Source: Caldifarciminota bacterium
GTDB lineage: Bacteria > Hydrothermota > UBA3072
DNA: 64,000 nt
Assembly: GCA_016930175.1 (NCBI GenBank)
Contig: JAFGHJ010000018.1
Coordinates: 1-64,000 of the forward strand
Reading direction: 5' to 3'
Both the position numbers and the translations under genes were made by a program. Positions 43,488 to 52,358 of the stretch are shown here, one piece after another; the stretch's first letter is position 1; each line of letters opens with the position of its first letter. The notes below the pieces were generated by a model. The model worked only from the letters and a program-made list of their open reading frames with translations, had not been told where the DNA came from and made no database searches.

Positions 43488-44456
43488 ATGAATGTCATAG
43501 ATACCAGGAATTTGACAAAGAAATACAAAGAAGTAACTGCAGTAGATGACCTGACCCTGCAGATAAAGGAGGGCGAGATATTCGGATTGCTGGGACCCAA
43601 TGGTGCCGGAAAGACCACTACTCTTCTAATGCTTACAACTCTCAGGAAGCCGACGTCCGGAACCGCGACAATAAATAACTTTGACATCGTAAGGCAGCCT
43701 GATAAGGTCAGAAAATCAATAGGAATAGTTTTCCAGGACCCCAGCTCAGATGAAGTACTGACAGGATACGAGAACCTGAAACTGCATAGATGGTTGTATG
43801 GTATGCCTGGGGATCTGGCAGAGAGAAGAATAAAAGAGGTTTTAGAGCTTGTAGACTTAACAAAGAGGAAGAATGATCTGGTGAAGAAATATTCCGGAGG
43901 CATGCGAAGGAGATTGGAAATAGCAAGAGGCCTTATGCACCATCCAAAAGTTTTATTTTTAGACGAACCCACACTGGGCCTTGACCCGCAGGCTCGAGGC
44001 CATATATGGGGTTATATAAAAAAACTGGCACAGGAAGAAAAAATTACCATCGTAATCACGACCCATTATATGGACGAGGCTGATAATCTCTGCGGCAGGC
44101 TGGCAATAATAGATGAAGGAAAAATAATTGTTTCAGGCTCTCCCGGGGAACTAAAGAAGAAATTTGGCGGAGATATAGTCCGGTTGAAGGCAAAGAATCT
44201 AAACATCGGCGCCTTAAAAAAATTGAATTACGTGAATAAAGTTGAGAAACGTGATGATGAAGTATCTCTAACAGTTAAAGATACCAATGAACATTTGCAA
44301 GAAATTTTGATGCTTGCCGGGAAGGTAGAATCAGTCGAAGTACACTCACCTACATTGGATGACGTTTTCATTCATTATACCGGAAGAACTATAAGAGAAG
44401 GCGCACCCGAAGGCGGATGGGCTCAGAAGGCTATGGCTTTTAAGACAAAAAGATGA
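43488..44456 (+). CDS. ABC transporter ATP-binding protein (DrrA-like)
   Basis: 322 residues. Walker A GLLGPNGAGKTTTLL, signature KYSGGMRRRLEIARGLMHHP, Walker B VLFLDEPTLGLDP, H-loop TTHYMDEADNLC, and a C-terminal extension with VHSPTLDDVFIHYTG typical of DrrA/daunorubicin-type and ABC-2 exporter ATPases. It pairs with the permease that overlaps it by 4 nt. The ATG at 43488 has GAGG 6 nt upstream; a TTG one codon earlier is also open. Confidence 0.93.
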   Translation: MNVIDTRNLTKKYKEVTAVDDLTLQIKEGEIFGLLGPNGAGKTTTLLMLTTLRKPTSGTATINNFDIVRQPDKVRKSIGIVFQDPSSDEVLTGYENLKLHRWLYGMPGDLAERRIKEVLELVDLTKRKNDLVKKYSGGMRRRLEIARGLMHHPKVLFLDEPTLGLDPQARGHIWGYIKKLAQEEKITIVITTHYMDEADNLCGRLAIIDEGKIIVSGSPGELKKKFGGDIVRLKAKNLNIGALKKLNYVNKVEKRDDEVSLTVKDTNEHLQEILMLAGKVESVEVHSPTLDDVFIHYTGRTIREGAPEGGWAQKAMAFKTKR

Positions 44457-45223
44457 ACAACTTAAAAGGAATTTACGCGCTGTGGTACAGGGAATTCAAA
44501 GTCTTCATCCGAGAGAAATCCAGGTTAGGATTCTCGGTAATAAATCCGCTGGTATGGCTGCTGGTAGTCGGCGGCGGTTTAGGCTCTGTTGTCTCGTTCG
44601 ACGGAGTAAATTACCGGACCTTCATTTACCCCGGCATTTTAATTCAATCCGTTATATTTTCATCTATCTTCTTTGGCGTTTATATTGTTCTGGATAAGAA
44701 GATCGACTTTATGAAGGAAGTTCTGGTAGCGCCTATATCAAGAACAGCTATGTTTGTCGGAAAAGTGGTCGGAGGGTCGACCGACGCGCTGATTGAGATT
44801 GTGACATTGTTAGTAATCGGTTTTATTCTTGAGTCGACCGGAATCTTGACCGGGGTTTCCATCAACTTTGTCTCCGGCATAGTTTCTCTTGGGTTCTTGC
44901 TCTCGACGACTGTGGCGATGGTAAGCCTGGGACTCATAATCGGCTCCCAGATGGAGAGCACGGAAGGCTTTCAGCTGGTAGCCAGCTTTCTGCTGTTTCC
45001 TCTGTTCTTCCTCTCAGGCGCACTCTTCCCTATAACCAACCTGCCGTCCTGGCTGTCTCCGGTAGTATTCTGTAACCCTATCACATATTCAGTAGACGGT
45101 TTAAGAGGAATTCTTATCGGTATTTCAAAGTTTAATATCGGGCTTGACTTCGCGGTGATAGGTACTTTTGCCTTAATTACTATTCTTATCGGAACTTTCG
45201 CCTTTAAAAGTATGGAAGTTTAA
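44453..45223 (+). CDS. ABC-2 type transporter permease
   Basis: 256 residues with about six membrane helices of the ABC-2/DrrB type (IRPxF-like pattern: FIYPGILIQSVIFSSIFFG, then LFFLSGALFPITNLPSWL and NPITYSVDGLRGILIG). Coupled to the ATPase by ATGA overlap; together they form an exporter of a drug, lipid or polysaccharide precursor. The substrate is not determinable. Confidence 0.92.
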   Translation: MNNLKGIYALWYREFKVFIREKSRLGFSVINPLVWLLVVGGGLGSVVSFDGVNYRTFIYPGILIQSVIFSSIFFGVYIVLDKKIDFMKEVLVAPISRTAMFVGKVVGGSTDALIEIVTLLVIGFILESTGILTGVSINFVSGIVSLGFLLSTTVAMVSLGLIIGSQMESTEGFQLVASFLLFPLFFLSGALFPITNLPSWLSPVVFCNPITYSVDGLRGILIGISKFNIGLDFAVIGTFALITILIGTFAFKSMEV

Positions 45224-45345
45224 GCCATTAGCGTTCAGCGATAAGCCGTTTTTAGGAAAATGGAAAATGGGAGAAGGGGAACAATTTCTCTATTTAGCTA
45301 TTCAACTTGGATTCGTAGAATCTATTAATAGGGCGCAGATAGACG
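45224..45345. repeat. Dispersed intergenic repeat, copy 2
   Basis: Directly follows the permease stop. It contains GATAAGCCGTTTTTAGG, AATGGGAGAAGGGGAAC, TTTCTCTATTTAGCTATTC and GGATTCGTAGAATC. It aligns over about 110 bp with the reverse complement of 62025-62150 and shares its middle with copies 1 and 3. Confidence 0.75.
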
Positions 45346-45424
45346 CTGATGTTTAAGATTTTTTATGGTTTTTTACTCACTAACGCACTAACACACTAAC
45401 AAAATTATTGAATAACACCTAAAG

Positions 45425-46321
45425 TTATCCTGTGTATATTGATTGTGTTATTTCGTTCTTACCGCGTTTCTTTGCCGAGTACATTAAAGAATCTGCCAGA
45501 GTTATCGTGCTGTCCACACTTGGTGGACACTCTTTGCAGGTCAGAACACCGATGCTAAATGTTACAGAAAATTTCTTGAGGTATTTGTTCTGAAGAAGAG
45601 CATTTTTTATTTTTTGTATAGCTGTGGACGCGTCCTTGTCCGCAGTTTCCGGAAATAAAATGACGAATTCGTCGCCTCCGAGGCGAGCTAATATATCAAC
45701 CTTTCGAATATTGATTTTTACGGTATTGGCAATAGCCTGCAAGACATTATCTCCTACGGTATGTCCGAATCGGTCATTGAGGTCCTTAAAGTTGTCTATA
45801 TCAATATAAGCTATAGTGAAAGAGCATCCGTATCTATTGCATCGTTCGATCTCCATAGAAGCTGACTCATAAAAGGAGCGCCAGTTCACGGCTCCGGTAA
45901 GGTAATCAACCCGTGACAGAGTCTGCTCAGCCCTTAAAGCGGTCTTAAAACGTCCCAGTAGTAAAGTCACGCCCACGCAAAAGCTAAACCTGGCGACTGC
46001 GTACAGGAAGTAAGTCCTGAAAGGTGAATAAGGCTGATTCGAGGCATTCTCAATAAAAATCCACGTAGCCACGCTTGCCACTGAAAGAAAAAGACCATAG
46101 CGAGTTCCGATATACCATGACGCAAACCCGACAGGAATCAAGTAAGTAAGTGATAACGTAAACTCGGGAGGTAAGAGGTAATGAACAAGTCCAATACATC
46201 CGAGCAGAGCAACGGCGATAATAGCCAATAGCCAGCTGTTTTGGGGACTCGAGTTTAATAGTCCTATTTCTCTTTCCCACTCTTTAAGTTGTTCTAAAAT
46301 TTGTTTCTGCAATAGTATCAA
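45425..46321 (-). CDS. Membrane diguanylate cyclase (GGDEF)
   Basis: About 298 residues. A short N-terminal helix and about four hydrophobic segments (roughly 30-120 of the frame) form an uncharacterised sensor. The GGDEF domain follows, with RVDYLTGAVNWRSFYE, DIDNFKDLNDRFGHTVGD, active site ARLGGDEFVILFP and an RxxD inhibitory site (RKVD, five residues before GGDEF). It should make cyclic-di-GMP with product inhibition. The open frame starts at TTG 46369, but that TTG lies within a -35 box, so a downstream TTG at 46321 (GGAG 4 nt before) is preferred; the start remains uncertain. Confidence 0.85.
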   Translation of the reverse strand: MILLQKQILEQLKEWEREIGLLNSSPQNSWLLAIIAVALLGCIGLVHYLLPPEFTLSLTYLIPVGFASWYIGTRYGLFLSVASVATWIFIENASNQPYSPFRTYFLYAVARFSFCVGVTLLLGRFKTALRAEQTLSRVDYLTGAVNWRSFYESASMEIERCNRYGCSFTIAYIDIDNFKDLNDRFGHTVGDNVLQAIANTVKINIRKVDILARLGGDEFVILFPETADKDASTAIQKIKNALLQNKYLKKFSVTFSIGVLTCKECPPSVDSTITLADSLMYSAKKRGKNEITQSIYTG

Positions 46322-46341
46322 TAATCTCCATTTTGGTATTG

Positions 46342-46369
46342 AAGGTAATAGAATTTCTCTTTCTGTCAA
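46342..46369 (-). promoter_or_regulatory. Promoter of the GGDEF gene
   Basis: CCTTGACA (-35 hexamer 46364-46369), 16-bp spacer, TACCTT (46342-46347) on the minus strand. It overlaps the first codons of the longest open frame. Confidence 0.5.
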
Positions 46370-46394
46370 GGAGAATTAAATCGGAATCCAATAT

Positions 46395-46565
46395 ACCGTT
46401 AGTCTGTCATAAAAAAGACCGGCGACCGAAGACGGGAGACCGGGTATGGAAAAATGGGGAAATTGGTAAATGGAAACTATTTCTCTATTTTGCTATTTGG
46501 CTATTCAGCCTGGATTCGCAGAATCCTCAGCTACGAACAAGGAACTACGAACTATATTATTCAAA
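46395..46565. repeat. Dispersed intergenic repeat, copy 3
   Basis: GACCGGCGACCGAAGACGGG (about 46421), CTATTTTGCTATTTGGC, CTGGATTCGCAGAATCCTC and AAGGAACTACGAACTA follow in the same order as in copy 1 at 40795-40985. The two differ by scattered substitutions. Confidence 0.75.
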
Positions 46566-46602
46566 AAACAAGACCTGAACCCGGATCCTTAAAAATATAC
46601 TC

Positions 46603-46630
46603 TTGACATTATATTAAAATTATATAAAAT
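46603..46630 (+). promoter_or_regulatory. Promoter of the 109-residue orphan gene
   Basis: TTGACA (46603-46608), 16-bp spacer, TAAAAT (46625-46630), 66 nt before the ATG. Confidence 0.6.
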
Positions 46631-46696
46631 AGACAAGAAAAAAACAAAAAATTATATAAAAAAGCGTTAAAACCATATTTTAAAAAGGAGGTAGCA

Positions 46697-47026
46697 ATGG
46701 CAAATATTCGTAAAAACTTTGACAGTTACAAGGTACAGTGCACGGGCTCTAGGAGAGATTTACCCTTAGCCAGTATTTCTTGTTATGAAGGGGCAACCTG
46801 GGTAGGGCTTCTCGAATTTTGGGCAGATCCGGCAAGGGTACGTGAACCTTTTGTCTGGAACGAAAGAATTGTCCTTAGTTACACTTTAGATAGGTTCGGA
46901 GATATAGTAGATATACTCAGAAACGAGAAACCTCTTGAATTATATCTCAATCCTTCCGGCAAATGGGGTTCGCTACTCACGAAGGAAGCGGAACCTGTTG
47001 GTGAGGGCGAACCGGTCGGCGGATAA
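46697..47026 (+). CDS. Small conserved-looking protein of unknown function (109 aa)
   Basis: A 109-residue soluble protein with an excellent ribosome site (AAAAAGGAGG) and its own promoter. The pattern CYEGATWVGLLEFWAD, then SYTLDRFGDIVDILRNEKP and LELYLN, ending in EAEPVGEGEPVGG, resembles a short family I have seen as 'hypothetical protein' in many environmental bacteria. Predicted as a compact beta-alpha-beta fold with a flexible acidic tail. No function can be assigned. It stands alone, flanked by repeat DNA. Confidence 0.7.
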   Translation: MANIRKNFDSYKVQCTGSRRDLPLASISCYEGATWVGLLEFWADPARVREPFVWNERIVLSYTLDRFGDIVDILRNEKPLELYLNPSGKWGSLLTKEAEPVGEGEPVGG

Positions 47027-47251
47027 CGAAGATTATAATTACAAAAAATCGAACCTTCAAATAACGGGATTATTGGTCTGTTTTTGCTGTCAGCGGTCGG
47101 CTGTCAGCTATTGTTTTTTCTCATGACACAAGACACATGACTCTCGACGCAATCTCCCTTAGCACCCTTCAAAGGAGCGCCCTCCTCAAACATTTTCTTG
47201 ACGAAATAAAAAAGTCGTTTAAGATATACCATAGTTTAAATAACAATTAAA

Positions 47252-47737
47252 ATGGAGATTCCTGTGTCATATTTTTATAAAATAAAGTATCGATTATTAT
47301 TTATGGTGGTTTTTCTTTTTATCTCAAGTGAATTATATGGGCAGGAGTATTCTTTTCCTGAAATCAAAGAGATTTTTCTCAAAGAACGACCGCAAACAGG
47401 TGATCTTGCAATTCGGGAGAAATGTTTTGGTAGTATAGACGATCTTATTATGGGAACCTTTCCACCCCTCCATCCCTATATTGAACCATTTTACACATCT
47501 ATGATGCAGAAAGCGCTGTTAGAAATCGAAAATGAGGTTGTAACAGAAGGAGCAACTATATGGCAGATATATAATCACGGCTTTGTGGTGAAGACGCCTT
47601 CTGTGATTTTTGGTTGCGATTTGTATGATTCAAATAATCTTAAGGTTTTTTCGTATGATGATTGCGGCAATCAAAGCAGAACATACGCGGAAACCACTGT
47701 AGCTAAAAAGAAAAATCGAAATTGTATTTGGTTTTAA
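47252..47737 (+). pseudogene. Truncated metallo-beta-lactamase-fold-like exported protein
   Basis: A 161-codon frame with a signal peptide (LLFMVVFLFISSELYGQ), a helical region and GATIWQIYNHGFVVKTPSVI then FGCDLYDS. This resembles the first strands of UlaG-like MBL-fold exoproteins. The HxHxDH metal motif that should follow is absent: the frame ends in a basic tail and runs into repeat DNA. I read it as the 5' part of a gene whose 3' part was lost. The start may be ATG 47252 or GTG 47264 (GGAG 6 nt before the GTG). Confidence 0.5.
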
Positions 47738-47759
47738 AATTAACCTGAACCTTTTAAAT

Positions 47760-47885
47760 ACTGTAACACAGAGAACACAGGGATTTTTTGTCGGTTTTCA
47801 ATCGAAACCCGAAACACGAAGTTTTTAAATAGTTAGTCTGTTTTTTTACGCACTAACGCACTAACACACTAACAAAACTTTCAAC
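47760..47885. repeat. Word-like repeat block
   Basis: AACACAGAGAACACAGGG plus a T-run (47765-47790), AAACCCGAAACACGAAG (about 47805) and CACTAACGCACTAACACAC (about 47852). The last word recurs at about 45378, and in the opposite sense near 60201 and 53320. No gene. Confidence 0.6.
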
Positions 47886-47891
47886 TACGAA

Positions 47892-49202
47892 CTACCTCAT
47901 ACCTTCATAATGATCAACAAGCATATTAAGTATATCTTCCGGCCATATGTCCCGGACATCTTCATACTCTTGCGTATTAGAAGAAAGTACATCCAGGAAT
48001 AAATTAAACTTATCTATAACTTCGGTTGGGTTTTCTGTTACTGTTCCATCCAGATAATCCCTGAAAGTCTGTTTAAAAGGTTCCCATCCTATTTCTTCTT
48101 TTATCCAGCAGAACCAAGTGGTTGGAGCAAGATCATTATCTGGATCGCCATCGTTTATATTCTTTTCATATAGCCTTTCCCAGAAATCGTAAATTTCTTC
48201 ACCCTGAAAATAGCCGAATTCTGTCGGTACTTTAGCATCTAACATTTCGACGACGTAAGTGAGTTTAAAATTTGCCCAATGTTCAGCATCAAAGTTCCAG
48301 CGTGCATCTATGTCATAATCGTGCCCAATCTCATGTATTATTCCAAAGGACCAGTGACCATCATTTTCAATACTTTCCAGTTCTTCCCCTACCCACTGTT
48401 GATTCCATTTTATCGGGTTACCCGCGACAGCCCAGCCTCCCGGATTGTGCAGTACCGAAAGAATAGTTATTTTTTCCCCATTAAACGGATAACTTCCGAC
48501 CAGATTATAATATTCTTCATACACCAGATCCAGTTTGTCAAGCCAGTCATTCAATGCTTCATCTGATATTCTCTCCTTATCTGTTGGTTCAATTCGAAGA
48601 GTAAAGTATTTAGATTCGTAATTTAGCAGTTCCAGTTCATAAATCCCAATGTTATCAAAATAGGCTGTCCCTTTAACATAGCTGTCATAAGAACCTAATC
48701 TACAGTACAACATTATTGATTCATAGGGAGCGAAGAAAGTATAACCTACTTCTTTCCAATCAGATTCGTATATATCCATCTCTCCGGAGGTCTGCAATAC
48801 GTCCGGTATATTGGAATTTGCACCGCGAATGACTATATGAGCTATCTCTATATTAGCGGTATCAGTGGCGCCTTCAGCTAACCCTATATTCTCTGTCTTT
48901 ATCCAGCCTATGCAATTATAATAATTCGAAGGAGTTAGTTCCACGATAGTGTATAAACCCGAAAATTTAAATTCATTATTTATTATTCTAACACAGTTTG
49001 AATTATCTATTCCGCCGCTGTCTAAAAAACTAATTTCAGGAATCGAACCGTAACTGCGGATTGTCCAATCAGCTATGTCCGACTCAAAGTCTTCAAAAAA
49101 AATAGGTTCGTCATCATCGTCGTTATGATTCTGGCTAAGAGAGCAAGATAATAACGTAATAACAACTATTGAAATCATTAATAGGATATTCTTTTTATTC
49201 AT
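47892..49202 (-). CDS. Lipoprotein with zinc metalloprotease domain (M60-like)
   Basis: 436 residues. A lipoprotein signal peptide (ITLLSC) is followed by an acidic linker, a beta-sandwich carbohydrate-binding-like domain (about 30-190, FFEDFESDIADWTI to YFDNIGIYELEL) and a metalloprotease domain with IIHEIGHDYD, the HExxH zinc motif. A further Glu in WNFDAEHWANF lies 12 residues after the second His. HExxH followed by Glu at 8-28 residues is the gluzincin pattern of peptidase family M60, which cuts glycoproteins. Family M60 is a tentative fit. GGAGG lies before the ATG. Confidence 0.7.
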   Translation of the reverse strand: MNKKNILLMISIVVITLLSCSLSQNHNDDDDEPIFFEDFESDIADWTIRSYGSIPEISFLDSGGIDNSNCVRIINNEFKFSGLYTIVELTPSNYYNCIGWIKTENIGLAEGATDTANIEIAHIVIRGANSNIPDVLQTSGEMDIYESDWKEVGYTFFAPYESIMLYCRLGSYDSYVKGTAYFDNIGIYELELLNYESKYFTLRIEPTDKERISDEALNDWLDKLDLVYEEYYNLVGSYPFNGEKITILSVLHNPGGWAVAGNPIKWNQQWVGEELESIENDGHWSFGIIHEIGHDYDIDARWNFDAEHWANFKLTYVVEMLDAKVPTEFGYFQGEEIYDFWERLYEKNINDGDPDNDLAPTTWFCWIKEEIGWEPFKQTFRDYLDGTVTENPTEVIDKFNLFLDVLSSNTQEYEDVRDIWPEDILNMLVDHYEGMR

Positions 49203-49252
49203 GGCAGCCTCCTTTATGGTTTAGACCTAGCTGTAAGTTTTGATGTTCCACG

Positions 49253-49280
49253 ATTATAATACATATATTAATTCTGCCAA
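49253..49280 (-). promoter_or_regulatory. Promoter of the metalloprotease lipoprotein gene
   Basis: TTGGCA (49275-49280), 16-bp spacer, TATAAT (49253-49258) on the minus strand, 51 nt before the ATG. Confidence 0.62.
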
Positions 49281-49299
49281 TGACGGTTTTTACTTTGCG

Positions 49300-49475
49300 G
49301 TCGGTAAGTTATAGGAAAGACGGAGGATCGCAGACGGTAGACCGGTTATGGAAATTCGGGAAATGGGTTTTTGTCTTTTCTAAACCCTAAACCCCATATC
49401 CTAAATCCTAAATATGCTATTCAACCTAGATTCGTATAATCCTCTGCTACAAACGAAGAACTGAAATCTTATTGC
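49300..49475. repeat. Dispersed intergenic repeat, copy 4 (diverged)
   Basis: CAGACGGTAGACCGG (about 49331), AAATTCGGGAAATGGG, a CTAAACCCTAAACCCC word run (about 49380), CTATTCAACCTAGATTCG and AATCCTCTGCTAC follow in nearly the same order as in copies 1 and 3. The middle is replaced by TAAACCC-type text. Confidence 0.65.
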
Positions 49476-49520
49476 TGTCGGCGGTCAGCTTTTCGTTTGT
49501 GTTTACAACTATCGCAAAGC

Positions 49521-51056
49521 TTATTTAACGGTAATTATCTTGCCTCTGTATGTCTTTATATTACCTTCTAAGACCTCAATCAAGTATATGCCGGTCCCTT
49601 TTAGTTCGGGATTTATTAAATTTTCTCCTGCGTTCATAAATTGAGGTCCGATTTTATCGACCAGTCTGCCGCTAATATCGTATATCCTGAGTTCGATGTA
49701 ACCGGCATGGGGAACCGAGAGCAGCAGAGTTTCACTTTTAAACAGTATTTCAGGATAAACAGAGAAACTTCTTATTTCAGCATCTTTTTCTTCTATGCCG
49801 GAAACCCATGGTGCGTCGAAGTACAGATTTTCACCTACGTATCCCGAATAAATGACACCTCCGCCGCTTTCAGGTGCGCCCGGAGAATAAACAACCCTGG
49901 GGGCTGCTCCGCGAGGCCAGGGGTGAGCCATGTGCTCATTTATAACCTGGTCTTCATTCCATGTTCCCGGGTTACTTCCGGCTGACCATGTCCAGTGGAT
50001 ATCCCTGGCGTCACCTCCGTTATCATAAATCCACGCCATATTCACATATTGATTAGGCGACACTTTATTAAATTCTATGTCTCCCCAGTATTCAGGAGTA
50101 GATGTTGTTGCAATGGGAGTGGAAGGCCAGGATAAAGGATAGTATGCATCTATTGAATCGGGATGAGGAACATAGTGTACATATAAGTCGTTCTGGACTC
50201 CGGGACCGATTCGCGGGCTAGAAATCCATATTGCCGGATTATTTACATCGTGTGATGCAGCAATATGCGGGTCTCCGTCTCTCACCGAATTATTGGTGAT
50301 TAATTGCGACCATGCCCAGTCTGCACCCCCATTTGTACTATAAAAGATTTTAATTTCAAAACTGTCCTGAATAAACGGGTCCGAGAAATTTCTGTTTTTA
50401 ATATAAGACAAATAATAATTAGATGGTGGACCCCATGCGATTGAAAATTCCTGGCGGGAACTAATTGGAGTGCTGAAACCATAAGGTAAGAAAGACCAAT
50501 TTTCACCATAATCCGTTGATCTGTAACATTTAATCCAGTAAATCGCATCAGGAGATGTACTGCTGGGGGTAGCTCCGGCGAACACCATCGAATAATCATC
50601 TTCGATAGATCTTACCACGTCAAAACCTGTTTGTTCGACATTAACAGTATCTATTCTGAACCCCTGACCGGGACCCGAAAAATCACCAGGTATTTTCAAT
50701 ACATAGGGAAAGCTGTCAAGGGGATTAACAAAGAAGAAGTAAAGGTAATTATGCAGTGGTTCGCCGACAATAATATTCATTTTTGATATCCTTCCGAAAG
50801 AGGCAGTTTCGTGCCTCTTTTCCCATGACATTCCGTGATCGGATGAAGTATAGAAACAAATTGGATAAGCAGTTGAATCCTTCTGGAATCCGAGATACAT
50901 AGTTCCGTCCATCGTATAATCGACATCGAAACAGGTAATTTTTCCCTCATATATCATTATATCGTTATCCCATCTCTGACTTATCGCATTCATAGGTATA
51001 AAAATTAAGAAGACAGTCAATATAGTTGAGAATACATATTTATTGTACAATAACAT
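49521..51056 (-). CDS. Secreted beta-propeller-like protein with T9SS sorting domain (second copy of plan)
   Basis: 511 residues. After a signal peptide (ending near MNAISQ) comes a propeller-like domain with Asp-box motifs (TSSDHGMSWEKRH, STDYGENWSFLP, STNGGADWAWS). A C-terminal sorting module (TLLLSVPHAGYIEL, RIYDISGRLVDKIG, LKGTGIYLIEVL) follows. Same plan as the gene at 41495. Probably an extracellular binding or glycan-related protein; substrate unknown. The start at 51056 has AAGGAGG 8 nt upstream. The consensus promoter lies about 145 nt upstream, giving a long leader. Confidence 0.72.
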   Translation of the reverse strand: MLLYNKYVFSTILTVFLIFIPMNAISQRWDNDIMIYEGKITCFDVDYTMDGTMYLGFQKDSTAYPICFYTSSDHGMSWEKRHETASFGRISKMNIIVGEPLHNYLYFFFVNPLDSFPYVLKIPGDFSGPGQGFRIDTVNVEQTGFDVVRSIEDDYSMVFAGATPSSTSPDAIYWIKCYRSTDYGENWSFLPYGFSTPISSRQEFSIAWGPPSNYYLSYIKNRNFSDPFIQDSFEIKIFYSTNGGADWAWSQLITNNSVRDGDPHIAASHDVNNPAIWISSPRIGPGVQNDLYVHYVPHPDSIDAYYPLSWPSTPIATTSTPEYWGDIEFNKVSPNQYVNMAWIYDNGGDARDIHWTWSAGSNPGTWNEDQVINEHMAHPWPRGAAPRVVYSPGAPESGGGVIYSGYVGENLYFDAPWVSGIEEKDAEIRSFSVYPEILFKSETLLLSVPHAGYIELRIYDISGRLVDKIGPQFMNAGENLINPELKGTGIYLIEVLEGNIKTYRGKIITVK

Positions 51057-51203
51057 ACAAAACACCTCCTTGTAAAAGGTTTTTTACAGTTTAAACTATA
51101 TCCAAATATTCCTTATTTTTCCCTGATTCTACTATAAACTCGGCTTCGCTAATCCGCCTGCAATTTTCGTCATACTCAAAAATGTATCGTAATCAATATA
51201 TAT

Positions 51204-51232
51204 ATTATATCAAAAAAGAAGATATGTGTCAA
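51204..51232 (-). promoter_or_regulatory. Consensus promoter of the secreted propeller gene
   Basis: CCTTGACA (-35 hexamer 51227-51232), 17-bp spacer, TATAAT (51204-51209) on the minus strand, a perfect sigma70 match. The untranslated leader to 51056 is about 140 nt with no clear motif. Confidence 0.8.
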
Positions 51233-51273
51233 GGATGCGGTAGTTTGGCCCCGTTGATACTCGCTAGAATCAT

Positions 51274-52134
51274 TTACTTTAAAAATTCCTTAATTATTTT
51301 CTCAAATTCATCCGGTTTGCTCCAGGAAGGAATATGTCCTCCTGTTTCGAAATTATATACCCTGGCGTTAGGATAACGCTCATATAATTTGTTTTTTAGT
51401 ACCTTTATTGTTGATTTATCATCTTTTGAATTAACAATAAGCACTTTACCCTTATACGGATCAGGTAAGCTTGAATAGTTTTTCATATAATCCCATTGAT
51501 TATTTTGTAAACTAAGATAATCGTCATACGTATAACAGTTAAAAAAAGTATCATTTAAGAACGCCTTCCAAAATTCTTTATTCGATTCCGGTACTGCAAG
51601 CAGAGAAATCAATTGTTTTTTGTATAAATTCAAAGCCGTTTCTGGTTTAAACAGAGAAAAGACTTTACAATTCAATTTAAAGAAATCTGTAATGAATTTT
51701 GTCGTGCCCGAGAGGGTATTAATAAGGATAAGTTTTTTAACTCTGCGAGGATACAAATCCGCATAACATTGGGCTACAATACCCCCGAATGAGTGTCCCA
51801 TAACATAGAGCCGATTAATTTTTTTATTTTTAATTATTTCCTCAATTCCATTCAGAATATTCTTGATTTTATTAAGTTTGGGGTATGATGGGGCTATAAT
51901 TCTATAATCTTTTTTCAAAACATCTATATAAGAAAATGATGAAAGGTAAGATTTTCTCAGCCCGCCCGAAAAGATAAGAATTGTTTCCTTGCCCGTGCCT
52001 GTGTCAATGATATCCCATTCTTTATCTTTTATTGTTATCTTTTCAAGAGTATGATTTTTTAAAAAATATTTAATTCTATTTATATCTTCTTTTTGAACTC
52101 GACTGTATAATTCTTCATTTATATAGAATATCAT
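51274..52134 (-). CDS. Alpha/beta hydrolase
   Basis: 286 residues. Nucleophile elbow VMGHSFGGIVAQC (Ser about residue 117), acid VLIVNSKDDKSTIK (Asp near 246) and histidine ETGGHIPSWSKPDE (near 269) form the expected triad. It lacks a signal peptide and is probably cytoplasmic. The substrate is unknown. GGAGG precedes the ATG, and a promoter (52173-52200) is found. Confidence 0.88.
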   Translation of the reverse strand: MIFYINEELYSRVQKEDINRIKYFLKNHTLEKITIKDKEWDIIDTGTGKETILIFSGGLRKSYLSSFSYIDVLKKDYRIIAPSYPKLNKIKNILNGIEEIIKNKKINRLYVMGHSFGGIVAQCYADLYPRRVKKLILINTLSGTTKFITDFFKLNCKVFSLFKPETALNLYKKQLISLLAVPESNKEFWKAFLNDTFFNCYTYDDYLSLQNNQWDYMKNYSSLPDPYKGKVLIVNSKDDKSTIKVLKNKLYERYPNARVYNFETGGHIPSWSKPDEFEKIIKEFLK

Positions 52135-52172
52135 TTAAAAAAACCTCCTGCTTAGCTCTAAATATCTTTTGA

Positions 52173-52200
52173 ATTTTAGATGTTTCCGGATAAATGTCAA
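52173..52200 (-). promoter_or_regulatory. Promoter of the alpha/beta hydrolase gene
   Basis: CCTTGACA (-35 hexamer 52195-52200), 16-bp spacer, TAAAAT (52173-52178) on the minus strand. Confidence 0.65.
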
Positions 52201-52302
52201 GGAATATATTATCTCACACGGAGAACACAGAGATTTTTTTGTTGTTTTGACTAATGACTAGTGACCAGTGACTGATGACTCAATTATTTGAAATTTTTAG
52301 TG

Positions 52303-52331
52303 TTGACATAAACAATAAAAGATATTACCAT
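52303..52331 (+). promoter_or_regulatory. Promoter of mntA-hepT
   Basis: TTGACA (52303-52308), 17-bp spacer, TACCAT (52326-52331). It lies inside the upstream extension of the MntA frame, supporting the start at 52359. Confidence 0.55.
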
Positions 52332-52358
52332 AACTGTAACAACAAGGAGTTAGAATTT

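Noticed and set aside
43424..43972. 182-codon minus-strand open frame
   Set aside because: Antisense to the ABC ATPase, which has every expected motif.
40795..46565. Insertion sequence pair flanking the ABC exporter
   Set aside because: The repeats carry no transposase, and no terminal inverted repeats or target duplications were seen.
52275..52358. Longer N-terminus of the MntA protein
   Set aside because: This segment contains the promoter, and the ribosome site fits the start at 52359.
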